Source: Gonocerus acuteangulatus (taxonomy: Eukaryota > Arthropoda > Insecta > Hemiptera > Coreidae). Taken from it: a stretch of 64,000 bases of DNA. The notes beneath the pieces are model-generated. The model saw only the letters and a program-made list of their open reading frames with translations, did not search any database and was not told the origin of the DNA. This document shows, in pieces, positions 24,419 through 36,798 of this stretch (its first letter is position 1; every line of letters starts with the position of its first letter). The stretch covers positions 61,626,704-61,690,703 of the forward strand of contig OX328124.1 in the NCBI GenBank assembly GCA_946811695.1, written 5' to 3'. The translations under genes were made by a program, and so were the position numbers.

Positions 24419-24657
24419 AGGGTTGTAGGTGATGGGTGCCCTGCTGACAGCTATGGTAGGGAAGGCCGAGGACTGGGGACTTGCAGCCTGCACATACTCA
24501 GGCTGTGGCCCTGGGGTGGAGGTGTACATGTCGAGGGCTGGTCCTGGGGAGTTAGCTCCAGGGAAACCTGCTGCTCGTGGTGTATGTGGTGAAGCAGGGG
24601 GTCCAAATCCTGCTGCTGCTGCTGCGGCTGCTGCTGCCGCCTGGTAGTTGTTCATCA
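24419..24657 (-). CDS. Rbp6: Rbp6/Musashi exon D (poly-Ala and GFPGANSPGP motif)
   Basis: The acceptor is TTGCAG (24658-24659) and the donor is CCT before GTGAGT (24413-24418). It starts by completing a Val codon, then reads MNNYQ, ten alanines, GFGPPASPHTPRA, GFPGANSPGPALDMYTS, PQPEYVQAASPQ, and ends RAPITYNP in phase 0. GFPGANSPGP and the following AASPQ segment match the conserved end of Musashi-2-type proteins, which is the strongest family evidence in the window. The alanine run is coded by mixed GCA/GCG/GCC codons, so it is not a pure recent microsatellite. An ATG upstream at 24691 lies in the intron and should not be taken as a start. Reading past the donor adds 24 codons before a stop. 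Confidence 0.93.
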
Positions 24658-24983
24658 CTGCAACGCAAAATATTCTATGCATTTTCTTCATTAAGAATTA
24701 TTATTTTTATAATAATAATGTTTTTTTTTGACACTTCAAAATTATTCAGAAAATATTGTAGGAAGTGATGGATGGTAGAAATTGATGTTCACAACTATTC
24801 CTGAGAAAGTTCATTATTTAGTTATCCAAGGCAAAGATAATTTCGCGCAGATATCGGGAGACATCCAATATCAGAAATGTGTGAATTGGAATATAACTAT
24901 AATAATAACTGGCGAATTAACATTATGAAATGAAATCGAAGTTAACAAAAATCAGTTACCAACACTTGCTCGGCATATAGGGC

Positions 24984-25231
24984 GTACCCGACCAGAAGGT
25001 TAAACTCGCCAAATGGAATACTGGAGAAACATTGCCCATCTGGGCCGCTAAGCTACCGCTTAAACCAAGTCCCTCTGTTTTTTTCTAGCTGGGTTTCATG
25101 TATTGTATTGTACAATGCCTAACTCAACAAACTGCATCTACCACACTATGGGCTGTAAATAAACTAGACGAACGGTAAAATAAAAATTTTAACATGAACA
25201 AGCGAGTTACCCGTTCTGGTCGGGAAAGGCT
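24984..25231. mobile_element. Short element with inverted CCCGACCAGAA ends (MITE-like)
   Basis: CCCGACCAGAAGGTTAAACTCG near 24988 is mirrored near 25225 as CCCGACCAGAACGGGTAACTCG. About 240 bp between, no frame. The target duplication is unclear. Confidence 0.4.
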
Positions 25232-25264
25232 TATATACATTTGAAATTCCGCGGATTTAATTTG

Positions 25265-26085
25265 ACTTGATTTAGACCAAAGCATGCAAGTATATGCAAT
25301 AAACATAAAAAGTGGAGCAACAGAAATATACGCAGACGGTTCCAAAACTCATGATGGCGTGGGATGTGCAGTAGTGGACGATGCCAGAATACAAATGTTA
25401 TCCCTACCGAATCTAAGTTCTACTTACACAGCAGAGCTAATTGCATTAAGCAAAGCAGTAACTACTTGCAATCATAATACTAATAACCTAGTGATGTGCA
25501 CAGACTCACTGTCTTCTCTCCTTTCAATACAAAACTTCTATTCCCGCAATGCGATCATTTCAGACCTTATTGAGGGAATAGATTATCATTACAAAAGAAA
25601 TCGACACGTCACTCTCAGCTGGATAATAATATAGATGGCACAATAATATAGATGGCATTCCTTACTCGCACATCGGACCTTCCTTACTCCTACAGTCGGA
25701 TGCTGTTGCTCATTTAAAATATTTTATTCACTCGACGTGGCAATATGAATGGAATAGAAAAAGAGACAACAAATTAAGATGGAGAGATAAAATCCACTAC
25801 CTCGGCATGGAAAACCTCATGACAGGATGAGGTGGTTCTGTTGAGAGTGCGAATTGGCCATACTAATCTCACCCATTCTTACTTATTCAAGCGGGAAGAA
25901 AGGCCTGAATGTACAGTATGTGGTGAAGATCTACCAATTTCACGGACTGTCGAGCCTACGAGGAGATTCGAAATCAACTGGACATTCATGGTACTCTCTT
26001 TGATATACTTGGAGACCACCATGAATTGTGTCAGAGAACATTGAGAGTCCTTAGAGCTACAGATCTGTTCACAAAAATATAAATA
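25265..26085 (+). pseudogene. I/Jockey-group LINE: RNase H domain and C-terminal Cys motif
   Basis: The plus frame reads IYADGSKTHDGVGCAVV (first RNase H Asp), STYTAELIALSKAV (Glu), VMCTDSLSSLLSIQ (second Asp) and HVTLSW, the normal order of an RNase H domain. Further on, in another frame, come RIGHTNLTHSYLFKREERPE and CTVCGEDL, the Cys-containing end of this LINE group. Stops and frameshifts after 25630 make it inactive. RT and endonuclease parts are missing, so it is 5' truncated. Confidence 0.75.
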
Positions 26086-27261
26086 ACAATTAAATCTATA
26101 AGGAGAAGTAGAACTGGAAAATACTCTTGCACGTGTATGTGTGTGTGTGTGTGCTTGCGTGTGTCTGTGTGTGTGTGTGCATTTTCCTCACATTTTTAAG
26201 TATTTTTGTTCCTTTATTATCTTATTTTTAATGTAATTTGATAGCTTGATAATTTTTGTAATTTGATAGCTGAGAATCGAACCAACTAATTCCGATTAAT
26301 ACTAGGAAAAAAAGATACCTGCAACCCTGGGGCAAATCATACTTTCCGAACATCCCCTTTCTTTTTTATAGGGAGGAAATCCTACAGCAGTCTAGATAGT
26401 TCGAAATAACCACGATGGAGAATTTATTTAAAATAATAGTGAAATAACTCTCATCACAAAAATCGTCATCCCTTGTAGGAAAAGACCCCACAATCCTCGT
26501 ACATCGTGCTCACAGTCGTAGGGCCTTTTCTCATTAAATAAAGTTATGAATATCAATGAAATATTTGAACCTTTTAATTTTTATTTTCATTAGAGCTGTC
26601 TTTGTTCTAGAAGAATTTATGAAGACTAATAAATCATTTAGGAAACCTGTAATCTGATAACTATTTCAGGCTGGCAAGTTATTCCCTCACAATGTACCAT
26701 AAATGATTATAACTATTAGTTATTGACCTGGTATCGAATAATTAAAAAAATTATAATAGAACATTCACTGTCGTTCTTCATTGAATTTTAGTTTCTAGAA
26801 TGAAATACGTTTATTACTAATTCTTCAACTCCTTTTCTAGTATTTCCTTGAAGAATCTCCTATCTACTAATTCGTTCCTTTATTTTCTTCATCACACCAT
26901 TTCTGAATTTTGTAAAAAATGTAAGAATATTTTACATCTGAAACCAAGCTTGTCAATAACGAGAGTTGGCTTTAAAACGTAAAGAATTATTATTTTTTTG
27001 TTATTAAAATCATCATGACAAATAGACCATACCTATAGCAACAGAGAGTGGAAAAAAAAATGGAAAAAACGTTTATGATAATTTCGTTTTTGTTCAGCAG
27101 CAAAAAATAACATAACCGCATTTTATCCCGTTCTTACACTATTAATCTTGTTAGTTATCTGTCGTATTGATGTATTTTTTTTTTCAATTTTTATTTCTTT
27201 TTCTTTTTTTGAAATTGAATATAATGAATTTATATTCTTTACCCTTTATATAGTTTTATGT

Positions 27262-27310
27262 GAGCAAATCACCTTGCCGTTGTGAAGCTCCATGAATAAA
27301 TAAATAAAAA
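27262..27310 (+). repeat. Retroposon tail word ending in (AATA)n
   Basis: CACCTTGCCGTTGTGAAGCT, then CCATGAATAAATAAATAAA. The same word occurs inverted at 52230-52278, so this is the 3' end of an interspersed retroposon. Confidence 0.5.
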
Positions 27311-28204
27311 ATTTTTGATGTATTTTTCTAGTTGATAAAATTTATAGTTTTAGAAAAGTTCTTCTTGTTCAAATAGTTGTATTAATATCTTTATTAGACA
27401 TAATTGAAAAAAGCTGATCACTCTACTGTTCTTCGTTTCTCAGAAAGGATCTTACGTTTTTCAAAAAATACCCCAGAGGCGCTTATCCCTCCAAAATATC
27501 TAAATTCTATAGAATTAAGAATATATGTAAGGTATGAGCCAATGACTTCAGAAGAAACAGAAATCTGTGGTCTATGCATGCGATGAGTCAACTTGTTTGA
27601 CAGTCCATGATTTCACATGGAAATTTAATTTACTAGCGCCAGTTCATTTCGTCACCAATAAATTCTTGCAGGCGTAAATCTAACGTAATTATCCTGGTAA
27701 ACAATAAGGTCAACTGAAAATATTAATTATTTTAAAAACACAAGTCAATGTTCTAATTTGTTCTAGAATAAATGATCAAGTGTACTGCCACAAATCATTA
27801 AATGCCATACATGGGATGTTCTTGTAATCACCGGATTATTTGAGGCAAAAGAATCGCAGCTCAAATATGGGCACCACGCTAAAAGAAGCTCATATCGCCG
27901 TTCCGGAAGAACTATCACGTAACTGAAAATATGTGTTAAATGCAAATAAGTCCATAGACAATACTAGAAACTTATCCCATACACATAGTTCCATCTAGGA
28001 ACGCTAGAGATAACTCAACAGAACAAAAGAGAGAAAAGTTGTCCTCTGGAATAACGACAAATTTTTAGAGAAACAATGAAGTAGCTGGGCGTAAGGGTTG
28101 AAATTAGGATGATTCTAATCCCTGATAAATGAAAGTGAAGTATATATTCTACATACTCTCGATGTACCATTATTTTCTCTCACTTTAAGTCTTTACAATT
28201 ACAC

Positions 28205-30854
28205 TTTTTATACAACTTGCCATTTATCTGTTATGTATCTCTTAGATAAGGCTTGTAGATCCTGGTATGTCATGTAATGTACGTCTGGTGCTGGTCGTCG
28301 AGTGGCTAGTTTAGCCTGTTCGTCTACTGCAGTATTTTGTCTGATGTCTTCGTGGCCGGGTAGCCAGTACATTGTGAAGTTCTTATTTGTGTGATGTATT
28401 ATTTCAAAAATTTCGCGTACTATGGGGTGTGTACTGTAATAGTCTTGTAGCGATTGTATTGAACTGAGTGAGTCCGTGCATATTACAATGTTTTTATGTT
28501 CTGAGTCTGGTAGGCTGTTCAGTCCTAGTTTTATGGCTTCCAGTTCAGCTGAATACGTACTAGTGTCGTCTGGAAGTTTTCTGTAGTAGCAGTTCTGACC
28601 AATAATAGCAGCTGCGCCTGTCCCCTGTGGAGTTCTTGACGCGTCAGTGTATACAAAAAGAGAATCACTATTTTCTATGTGAAAAGGTTGAAAAAACGAA
28701 GTGTAAAAAAGCCTAGAAGTTGGATTATTCTTTTTGAATTTTGACAAGGTTAGATTAATTTTTAAATTTTCTAATTTCCACGGAATATATGAACATACAC
28801 GATTCATGAGAACAGGCTTTGCTGCTATTAATGTACCATTCGTATAGTCCATGTATCGTAGGTGTAGTGGTCTTTTTGCCTTTTTGGGTGCTGTTGATAT
28901 TTTCTAAGTATTCTTCAATGTTGTTTGGGGTGCAAGGGCAGTTTAAAAATTTTGATTTTAATGTGAACTTTATACAATTTAACATACTTCTATACTCCAA
29001 TGGATGTTCTCCCGATTCAGCATATAAACTGATTGCTGGACTTGACCTAAAAGCTCCGGTGGCGAGACGGAGTCCAGTGTTATGCACGGGATCTAGCATC
29101 TTCAGGGTACTGGGTCTGGCAGATGAGTACACTATACTTCCGTAATCCAGTATGGACCTGGTGTACGCTCGGTAGAAGGTTAGCCTTAAGCTTCTGTCAG
29201 CTCCCCTCTGGGTATTACTAAGGATCCTCAAGAAATGTAAAGACTTTTTACATTTTTCAAGGATTCTTTTCAAGTGAGGTGCCCAAGTAAGCCTTGAATC
29301 AAAATGCATCCTTTGGAATTTTATTGTGTTGGCTACACGTATCTGTTTGGAGTGTAGCAACAATTCTATTTGCGGGATTATTCTTTTCTTAGTGAACAGG
29401 ATACATTGTGTTTATTCATTTGATATCTTGAGGCCATTACGGGAACTCCAATTTTCCAGGTTGCCTATTACCTCCTGGATTTTGTCTTGCATTCGTTTTA
29501 TGTCATTTCCCTAGCTATAAATAAGTAAATCATCAACATACAGGCTATACCTTACTTCTGGCATGATACACTCGCGGATGGTGTCTATTGCGATCTTGAA
29601 TAGGGTCGTGCTCAGGACGCAACCTTGCCCTATCCATTTTCCTGGATAAATGAGTCCGACAGCTGTCCTCCTACTTTGACTCTAAATGTCCTATTCGAAA
29701 GGAAATGTTCTATGAAATTGAGTACATTTCCCAGAATATTCCATTCATACAATTTCGACACAATATTCCGGCGCCATACTGTATCGTATGCTTTTTCAAT
29801 GTCGAATGAAACGGCTATGATAGACTCCTTGTTAAGAAATGCATTTAAAATTTCATTTTCAAAGCGAACTATGTGGTCCATTGTCGAGTGGTTCGATCTG
29901 AAGCCACATTGATATTCTGAAAGGAGCTTATTTTTTTCAAGGAACCATAAGAGCCGTTTGTTAATCATTCATTCGTATAGCTTGCCGATACAGCTGGTTA
30001 GAGCTATTGGTCTGTAACTAGTAGGGAGAGTTTTATCTTTCTCTTTTTTCCGTATGGGGATGACAATTGACTGATTCCAGCTACTGGGATATTCTCCTGT
30101 CTCATATGCATTGTTAAAGGCTTTTAAAAGAGTGCATAAGCCAGCAAAAGGAATATTCCTCAGAATTTTATAGCAAATGCCGTCAGACCCTGGTGCTGTG
30201 AATTTCACCTGAGAAAGAGCATGTTGTAATTCTCGCAGTGAGAATTGCTCATTTAGCGGGCTGTATGTGTTGATGCATTGAGGTATTCGAGTCTTCTCTA
30301 ATGCTAATTTATACTGCAATGCCTGAGGTGTGAGTCTCTCATTGATGAAGATTTTACTAAAATGGGATCCTATTACATTGCTAATTTCTTTTGGATTATG
30401 AAAAAGGGAGTTACTTTCCTGAATTGCAGGAATGGGTGCCCTATATTTTTTATGAATTATTTTATTAATCATGTTCCATATCATCTTAGGTGGTGTAGAA
30501 TAATTAATTGATGAGAGGAATTCTACCCAGCATTTTCTTTTGGCACTCTTTATGACATTTTGAGCAATAGCTTTTTTCTTTTTATAATCTATTAAAAAAT
30601 TAGTACATGGATTATTATTGAATAATCCATATGCTTTCTCTGATCACGTTTTTGCATTCATCGTTCCACCAAGGAACCGGTGGTCATTTATAAGTGGGGT
30701 TTGTCTTGTTAATTGACGTGTCAGCTACCTGAGTAATTAATAATAAAAAATCATTCAAATTGTACGTTATTTGATTTTGTAAGTGATCTAAAAAGTTTTG
30801 AAATTTTGTCCAGTCGGCATTTTTAGTATTAAATCGGCATTTTTAGTATTAAAT
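28205..30854 (-). pseudogene. I/Jockey-group LINE, inverted 5' part (endonuclease end, RT, RNase H)
   Basis: From right to left on the minus strand it has PVPWWNDECKNVI at the endonuclease end and GSDGICYKILRN. These are followed by PTSYRPIALTSCIGKLYE, QCGFRSNHSTMDHI and VSFDIEKAYDTVW (first RT Asp), then YVDD (29529-29540). RNase H follows with VYTDASRTPQG, STYSAELEAI, VICTDSLSSIQSL and YWLPGHEDI. In-frame stops, for example TGA at 29969-29971 and others near 29630 and 29519, plus a frameshift, make it a pseudogene. It stops at ITDKWQVV, exactly where the plus-strand segment at 30855 takes over, so the two are pieces of one copy. Confidence 0.85.
30815..30854 (+). repeat. 20-bp tandem duplication at the LINE inversion junction
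   Basis: CGGCATTTTTAGTATTAAAT is present twice in a row (30815-30834 and 30835-30854), exactly at the switch from inverted to direct LINE sequence. Confidence 0.95.
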
Positions 30855-31196
30855 TCTGGTACAACACGACTGACAACAAGCTTCGAGAAATTAAGCACAC
30901 AATACAGGAATGGTCATCCAGTAAAATATCAAAAAGACGTGAAAAGAAGTAGTTTTATGCCGTCTAAGGATTGGCCATTTACGACTGACACATTCCTACA
31001 TTATGAGCAGACAAGACAGACCGACATGTACATACTGCAATACTCACCTAACAACAAAGCACATACTGACAGAGTGTAGACTCAGGACAAATTTTAAATT
31101 ACCCCACAATTTGACTGACTTACTTTCCGATAATAGCCAGTACATTGTTGAAATCATTAAATATCTCATGCATACACATCTATACAACAAAATTTG
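30855..31196 (+). pseudogene. I/Jockey-group LINE, 3' end in opposite orientation
   Basis: Plus-strand translation gives NKLREIKHTIQEWSSSK and, after a frameshift, VVLCRLRIGHLRLTHSYIMS, then CTYCNTHLTTKHILTEC and a stop at 31194-31196. This is the Cys-motif C-terminus that follows RNase H in the same LINE group. It sits head to head with the minus-strand part, the arrangement produced by twin priming during target-primed reverse transcription. The tail continues to about 31350, with a perfect hairpin at 31248-31282. Confidence 0.8.
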
Positions 31197-31247
31197 AAAA
31201 AGTTAAAATAACAAAAGCCATTTGGTGAATTGGATCTTTTGAGAAAT

Positions 31248-31282
31248 AATCCAACAAAAAGATATTCTCTTTTTGTTGGATT
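31248..31282. repeat. 15-bp perfect hairpin in the LINE 3' tail
   Basis: AATCCAACAAAAAGA (31248-31262) and TCTTTTTGTTGGATT (31268-31282), loop of five, 52 bases after the LINE stop codon. It may be part of the 3' structure recognised by the element's reverse transcriptase, by analogy with stem-dependent LINEs. Confidence 0.7.
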
Positions 31283-32909
31283 AATGTAACAAAACAGACA
31301 GTAACAAAACACTTAACAATACACAAAATAATCAACAGACAGAACATTTAAAACACACATAATCAACAGACAAATACTTTTCTGTCAATCTTTAATTACG
31401 AACTAAGAACAAAGCCGTGGTTTTGTCACCAAATGGTGAAAAAACTAAAATAAAAAACTTTTTATACAACTGAAAATCGTTTTTTTTTTTTTTACACTCC
31501 TGTAAAATTGAAGTTTTTGCATTTACGTCTCTGCTCTTCTGAAACGGAGATAAAAAAATGTAAAGAATTACTTTTTGAATTATACTAATAGTTGTACTGC
31601 TCCAGATATAATAGAGGTCCGTTATGTTCATAAATTAGTTTATTTTCTAGTTTATTACATTATGGCTACAGGGTGAATAACATAAAGAATTTGGACTATT
31701 GTTTCAATAAACTGGTCTCTAGTAGGCCTCTTCTACAAGCCGTGGGGTCACTTTAGTATAGACTTCGTTAAAACTCGAAGACTCCAAATCGAGAAGTTTC
31801 TTACTTTTGAAGCTGTTTCCTCCTACAAATATAGTTTCATTAGTTTTATAGAAATACTTTTATACTCATAGACATCATGTTGTGTGCTGGATAGTGGTGA
31901 CATAGCATATAGAAGCTATCAGTAAGAATAGAAGGGTTTTGTTGTAACTTTTAACTATATATTACTACAATGAAAGTAGAAGAAAACTTGTGCTTCCCTA
32001 TAATTCAGATTAAAGAATGGGTGGAAGGATTTGTATAATATACACAGCATTCCACCAGAGTATTGGCTTTTCATATATTTTTTTATTTTATTTTTTTTTG
32101 TGTGCTTCGACTGCCTGGACCATTAGCACACCTTTTCATATATTATATGAAAAATCAGTACTCTAGAACCAATATTTATAGTACTATTATACATACGTAT
32201 ACATACGACTATTATATTAATAATAAGGAGACATCTAGGTTTACACCATTATTTGTTATTCATAATAATTACCATTATTATTTGTTATCTGAAATTTCTA
32301 TTGTCGTTTAACCTCATTCCTCATATCTCTATTTCGACAATGGGTTCAATCTGGGCAGCCTGTAGACTTCCCACTTATTTATAAAATTTTATTACTTTGG
32401 ATCACTCTGCCATTTCTTAATCGAGTGAGGTGATTAGTAAATAAAATAAATTTAAAAATTAAACATTATTTAAAATAGCAATTTTAAATTTTATTTTTAT
32501 CTAACCTCGATTAATTGCTTTCAATGCTAAATAAGCATTATTGTTAAGTTGTATTATAAGAACACTTGAATGAAGAAAGGACAAAAATAAAATAAAACTG
32601 CCTTTAAAGGAAAGAAAATAACAAGTAATGTCGCATGAAATAGCCCATTTCATTGTTTGTAAACTTGTAATAACCATTAAAACTGGAATAAATTTAAAAC
32701 GAGATGGTTTGTTTCAGCACGTAAGTTTTAATGTGCGGGCCAGATGGAATGCTAAACTCCCATTTTCAAATAATCTCACATCTTTCGAGTAATTTGTTTT
32801 AAACGAACATGACCTAAAGACGATCTCTAAAAATAGTTCCCCGGAAGTTCAAAGTTTTAAGGTTTTATTTGAGGTGGTGTAACCCCAATGCTGAACATGA
32901 TGAAAACTA

Positions 32910-33258
32910 TCTATTATATAAAAATGAATCGCTAAATGTGTTGGTAAGCGCAAATCTTGAGAACAACTGAACCGATTTCGCTAATTCTTTTTTTATAATA
33001 TTCCTTGGACTACGAGGATGGTTCTTACGGAGAGAAAAATTTAAAAAAAATGTCTAAAAACTAAGTTCTTGAGTGACGTTAGTATCGTATAAATATTAAT
33101 GTCAATATTTATACGGTGGTAACACTACTCAAAAACAAATTGCCTGTTGTAAAATGTAAGTTGTTTGTCACTTGAATTGTAAACATCTCTTTGCTGTGCA
33201 TCTATAATATTACTAAATCAAAAAGCCACGAAGGTACGAAGTTCGCCGGGTCAGCTAG
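32910..33258 (+). mobile_element. Non-autonomous Helitron (349 bp)
   Basis: Starts with TC (32910-32911) after an A and ends with CTAG (33255-33258) before a T, the A/T target preference and TC...CTRR ends of Helitrons. The 3' sequence CGCCGGGTCAGCTAG and the internal GAACAACTGAACCGATTT resemble common insect Helitron copies. A perfect 12-bp hairpin, CGTATAAATATT with AATATTTATACG, lies at 33086-33115. No Rep/helicase frame. Confidence 0.8.
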
Positions 33259-33934
33259 TTTCATATAAAAAGGCGTTTGAATTAATCAAATATCCTACAA
33301 CAACATGAACATCCAAGTGCAAATCAGACGGAATAAAATTGTTATTAAACAGAATAAAATCAAAACAATACAACCTGTGGCTATAAGTCAATTTATTTTC
33401 ACTGTCATTAATAAAAATATATACTTCGCACTTAAAAAACGACATAAAAAATGAGAAGTACGAGTATATGATTTTTTTACCAATACAACAAATAAGCCAT
33501 ATTTGTTTCGTATCATAAATATCAATGCTTCCATTGCAATAGTTTAAGACATATCGTTTATTAATACATTTATTTAAAACCTTAGCTATAAGGTATTTTT
33601 CGGAGATAAATAATAAATTCAAAAGCTGCTGTAAAATACAAATTTGTATTTCCCAACAACTTATTACGAATATATAACAGGTTTTTTAGAAGTTTATTCA
33701 ATAGATTTTTATCAAATTTAGTACAAACATAGAGCATTCAGTCACAGAATAAAGGATCTTTTACTTCTCCAGCAATGATAGTCATAATCAGTCAATTGAA
33801 TGCCATTTTTAGGAATCGAAATAATTTTCAAAAGAAAATTTACGACATGTTTATGAGGGCTCAGGTTGTAAATTTTTCCTTTTTATTTTTCTTAATTAAA
33901 GGAATAAATAAAAACTGTGCCTAATAGTTGAGGT

Positions 33935-34135
33935 GCCAACGGCCATAGCCACGTTGAATACACCGGTTCCCGTAGATCACCGAAGTTAAGCAATGTCGGG
34001 CGTGGTCAGAACCTGAATGGGTGACCGACCACGTGCTGTTGGCATTATAAAAGGGTGGCAACCTGTAGATAGCCCGGCGCTAATAGCAAAATAGTTGATG
34101 CGCCGTTAAAAAACGAAAAAAAAATAAATAAAAAA
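33935..34135 (+). repeat. 5S rRNA-derived SINE, copy 1
   Basis: 33935-34044 matches 5S rRNA: GCCAACGGCCATAGCCACGT, GAATACACCGG, CACCGAAGTTAAGCAA, GTCGGGCGTGGTCAG, ATGGGTGACC and GTGCTGTTGGCA. About ten bases near the end are missing. It continues with AAAGGGTGGCAACCTGTAGA, TAGCCCGGCGCTAATAG and GATGCGCCGTTAAA, then an A-rich tail. The 5S part supplies the internal Pol III promoter. The attached body and tail show that this is not a 5S gene. Confidence 0.9.
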
Positions 34136-34499
34136 ATAGTTGAGGTGAGATTGTGGGAAAGCTGACTGAGAGAATGCTTTGCGGGTTGAGTATTCAGCAG
34201 TTTTGACGGGGTTAAGCAATGGGCGGCTTCGTTAGACGAGACAATGCCATCAGTCAATAGGATTTATGCTCTGCCCTCTTAGTGGTACTGCCCTACCTCA
34301 ATGCTACGCATACTCTCTCCAATCCACTTTTTATATCCTATTTCCATTTCCTCTTCACTCCAATCTACCCCAACTCAAGCATAAATGCTCCCAATAACCA
34401 CTCAGCAAATTTTCTCCATGCTATCGATGATCTAATTCAATTATTTTCGACGTACATTCTATTTCCCTTGTATTGTACATAGGTCTTATTTATTTATGT

Positions 34500-35110
34500 A
34501 CACAATAATAACAACCTTGCTCCGCTCACAGCACTACAAGGTATACATAATTATTCGTAATAATAATTTAACATTCATAGTATGTGTATATAAAAAATTA
34601 CGGATAATAAGCTATTCCTAATAACAATGTTAAGAAATAAATAGCAACAAATTTAAGAAAATAAGATAAACAAAGAAATGAAATTGATAAAATAAATGTT
34701 AAGTATCTAAAAATAAATTCATTATTTTGAAATTTGTTACTTTTAAACGAGTAAACATATGAAATAAGTTAAGCAAAAATTAATCTTTTACTCGATTTTT
34801 TTCAATTTGAGTCAATAATGTAAGAAAAGAGTTATAATATTCTTTTAAAACTAGCCCTTGTAATGCTGTGACCGTGCTTTTTAAACATTTTTTCCTCAGT
34901 TTATCATATTGCGGGCAATCCATTAGGACATGTTCCGCCGTCTCAATCTGACCACAGACGCAGTCTAGAAGATCTCGTATACCGAACGCATGAGGTAGCT
35001 AGCGAAGTCTCCTTGGCCTATTAAATACTTGCTCAGCATGGGAGACAGTTCAAGCCATTTTGCCTTTCCCTCACTGTTCGAAAGTATTTCCTTGTTACTG
35101 CCCCTTTTTC
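34500..35110 (-). pseudogene. LINE 3' end fragment with Cys motif
   Basis: The minus strand reads DLLDCVCGQIETAEHVLMDC, then PQYDKLRKK, near 34880-34985. This is the C-x-C...H...C type motif at the end of I/Jockey-group LINE proteins, followed by frameshifted remnants. The upstream part (to about 35110) has only weak resemblance. Confidence 0.6.
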
Positions 35111-36319
35111 CCTTTAAAGTGCCTAATATTTTTGATGAATGATTGAGGGAGTCCTATAAATTCCGATTTTCCATCGCCTATATCTTGGAAACTATTCAAT
35201 ATAGAATTATGAAACTTTTCAATTTTACTCTCATTTATTAGTATAATGCCTGTGTAAAATGTCACAAGTTTATCTTTAACTGGTTCAAAGTTATGTAAAA
35301 ATCGGCTCTAATACTTCGTGTAATATACACAGTGCGCGTAGGCCGGAACTACCATACGCCTAGATAAAATGTGTTGGGAAGTTTTATTGATAATTCCATA
35401 ACTCAAATGAGTATCATTTAATTATTAATCATCTAAAATGCCAAATATTAAAGTAATGACTTTTATGGTGAAAGGAGTTGTATAAGCCAACGGCTATGAA
35501 GCGAGAAAGTTTGCAAGTGCCAGAAAAATTCCTACTAGTCTCAATAGCAGTTAGAAGATAGCAGCAACGTGCAAGTGCCACTGGGCTTGAGATGGGAAGG
35601 GATGTAAGTAACACCGCCGAGATGATTGGCATGGTCATTAGTCCAGAAAATAGGACAAATTTAATGAATTTAATGAAGCAAGGAATAACGATTCGTGAAC
35701 CGTTTTATGAATTCCGTTCGGCACAAACAATATTTGATTGTTAGGAGTGAATGGAATGGAATGATGTGGATGAGAGAGGAATGCAGGGAGGTGGCAAACC
35801 TACGGAGGCCTACCTTATCAACTATGCACAAGTCTAGGGGTAGCACAGTGCTCATTACTAACCCTAACTCCCGTCAGTTAGACCACAATAGGAATTTATT
35901 TATGATAATTTCCTCTCTCTCTCTCTCTGTTTCTCTCCGTGTTTCGGTTTTCTGACCAAAGGTCAGATATAAACCATTTACAATAGTTTATGAAATTTAT
36001 GCTCTTAGCTCCCTTATATCAAGGGTTTTATTATTAATTTTGTTTACGAATGAGTTAATCTTTACTTCTTTGAAACCAAATTTCATCAATAGATGGTTAG
36101 CAGTAAACGTTTTTTCAAATCTGTCGAACAAAATCCAAAGTTTTGGAAAATGGAACTAGTAGAATCATGGCTAGGATATGCAGTTAGTAACAAAAGTTTC
36201 TGGGCACCTATATTCATTGAATAATATCTCCATATATTGTGAAATAAAAAAAAAAAAACAAACGTTGGTAGGATAATCTTGTGACTACTCTCTTGAATAA
36301 CTACATATTTCAAGTCCTA

Positions 36320-36470
36320 GGTCACTATGGGGTGGTGGCTTTTCTTTAGAAAAAAGAAAAGGCATCAGCCCTATTCTGGCTAGAAAAGGGTGGTGACCTC
36401 CAGATAACCCGCCCAAAAATTCTATGTTAATAATATTGGACGTTAAATTTTAAATAAATAAAATTCAAGC
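36320..36470 (+). repeat. tRNA-type SINE, 5'-truncated copy
   Basis: Starts near GTCACTATGGGGTGGTGGCT, contains CCTATTCTGGCTAGAAAAGG and TGGTGACCTCCAGATAACCC, and ends TGGACGTTAAATTTTAAATA. Confidence 0.8.
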
Positions 36471-36798
36471 CCTGGGAGATTTAATACTAGGACTTAATTT
36501 TATCTTCTGAAACTGCTCTAACGCACAACAACCTTACTAAGGGCTGTTGGAATTGAGTTCCGATAACGGATTGAAAATAACACTGGCGGTGAAAAAAGGC
36601 CTCTAATATGACCTACATTCTTCTTAAATAAAACTTGTAGCTTAAAAAAGTCTTTTGTTTTTTAATACACATATTATTGCCAGAAAAAAATTGTTTGTTA
36701 AACTTTTAATTATTGATACTTTTAAATACAATAATTCCACCACCTAGGAGCTGCATAAAAAAGATATTTTTTTTCAAAATGGTGGTTAGTTTAAACTA

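Noticed and set aside
24344..24691. Open frame starting MKKMHRIF upstream of MNNYQ and running past the exon D donor
   Set aside because: The first codons lie in the intron before a clear TTGCAG acceptor and the last 24 lie after a GTGAGT donor. Only 24419-24657 is exon, supported by phase agreement with exons C and E.
33251..33622. 123-codon minus-strand frame
   Set aside because: Very AT-rich with a composition like translated intron, and its 3' end overlaps the Helitron terminus. No motif.
33935..34044. A functional 5S rRNA gene
   Set aside because: About ten bases of the 3' part are missing and it is fused to a SINE body and A-rich tail. Another copy at 43462 has the same fusion.
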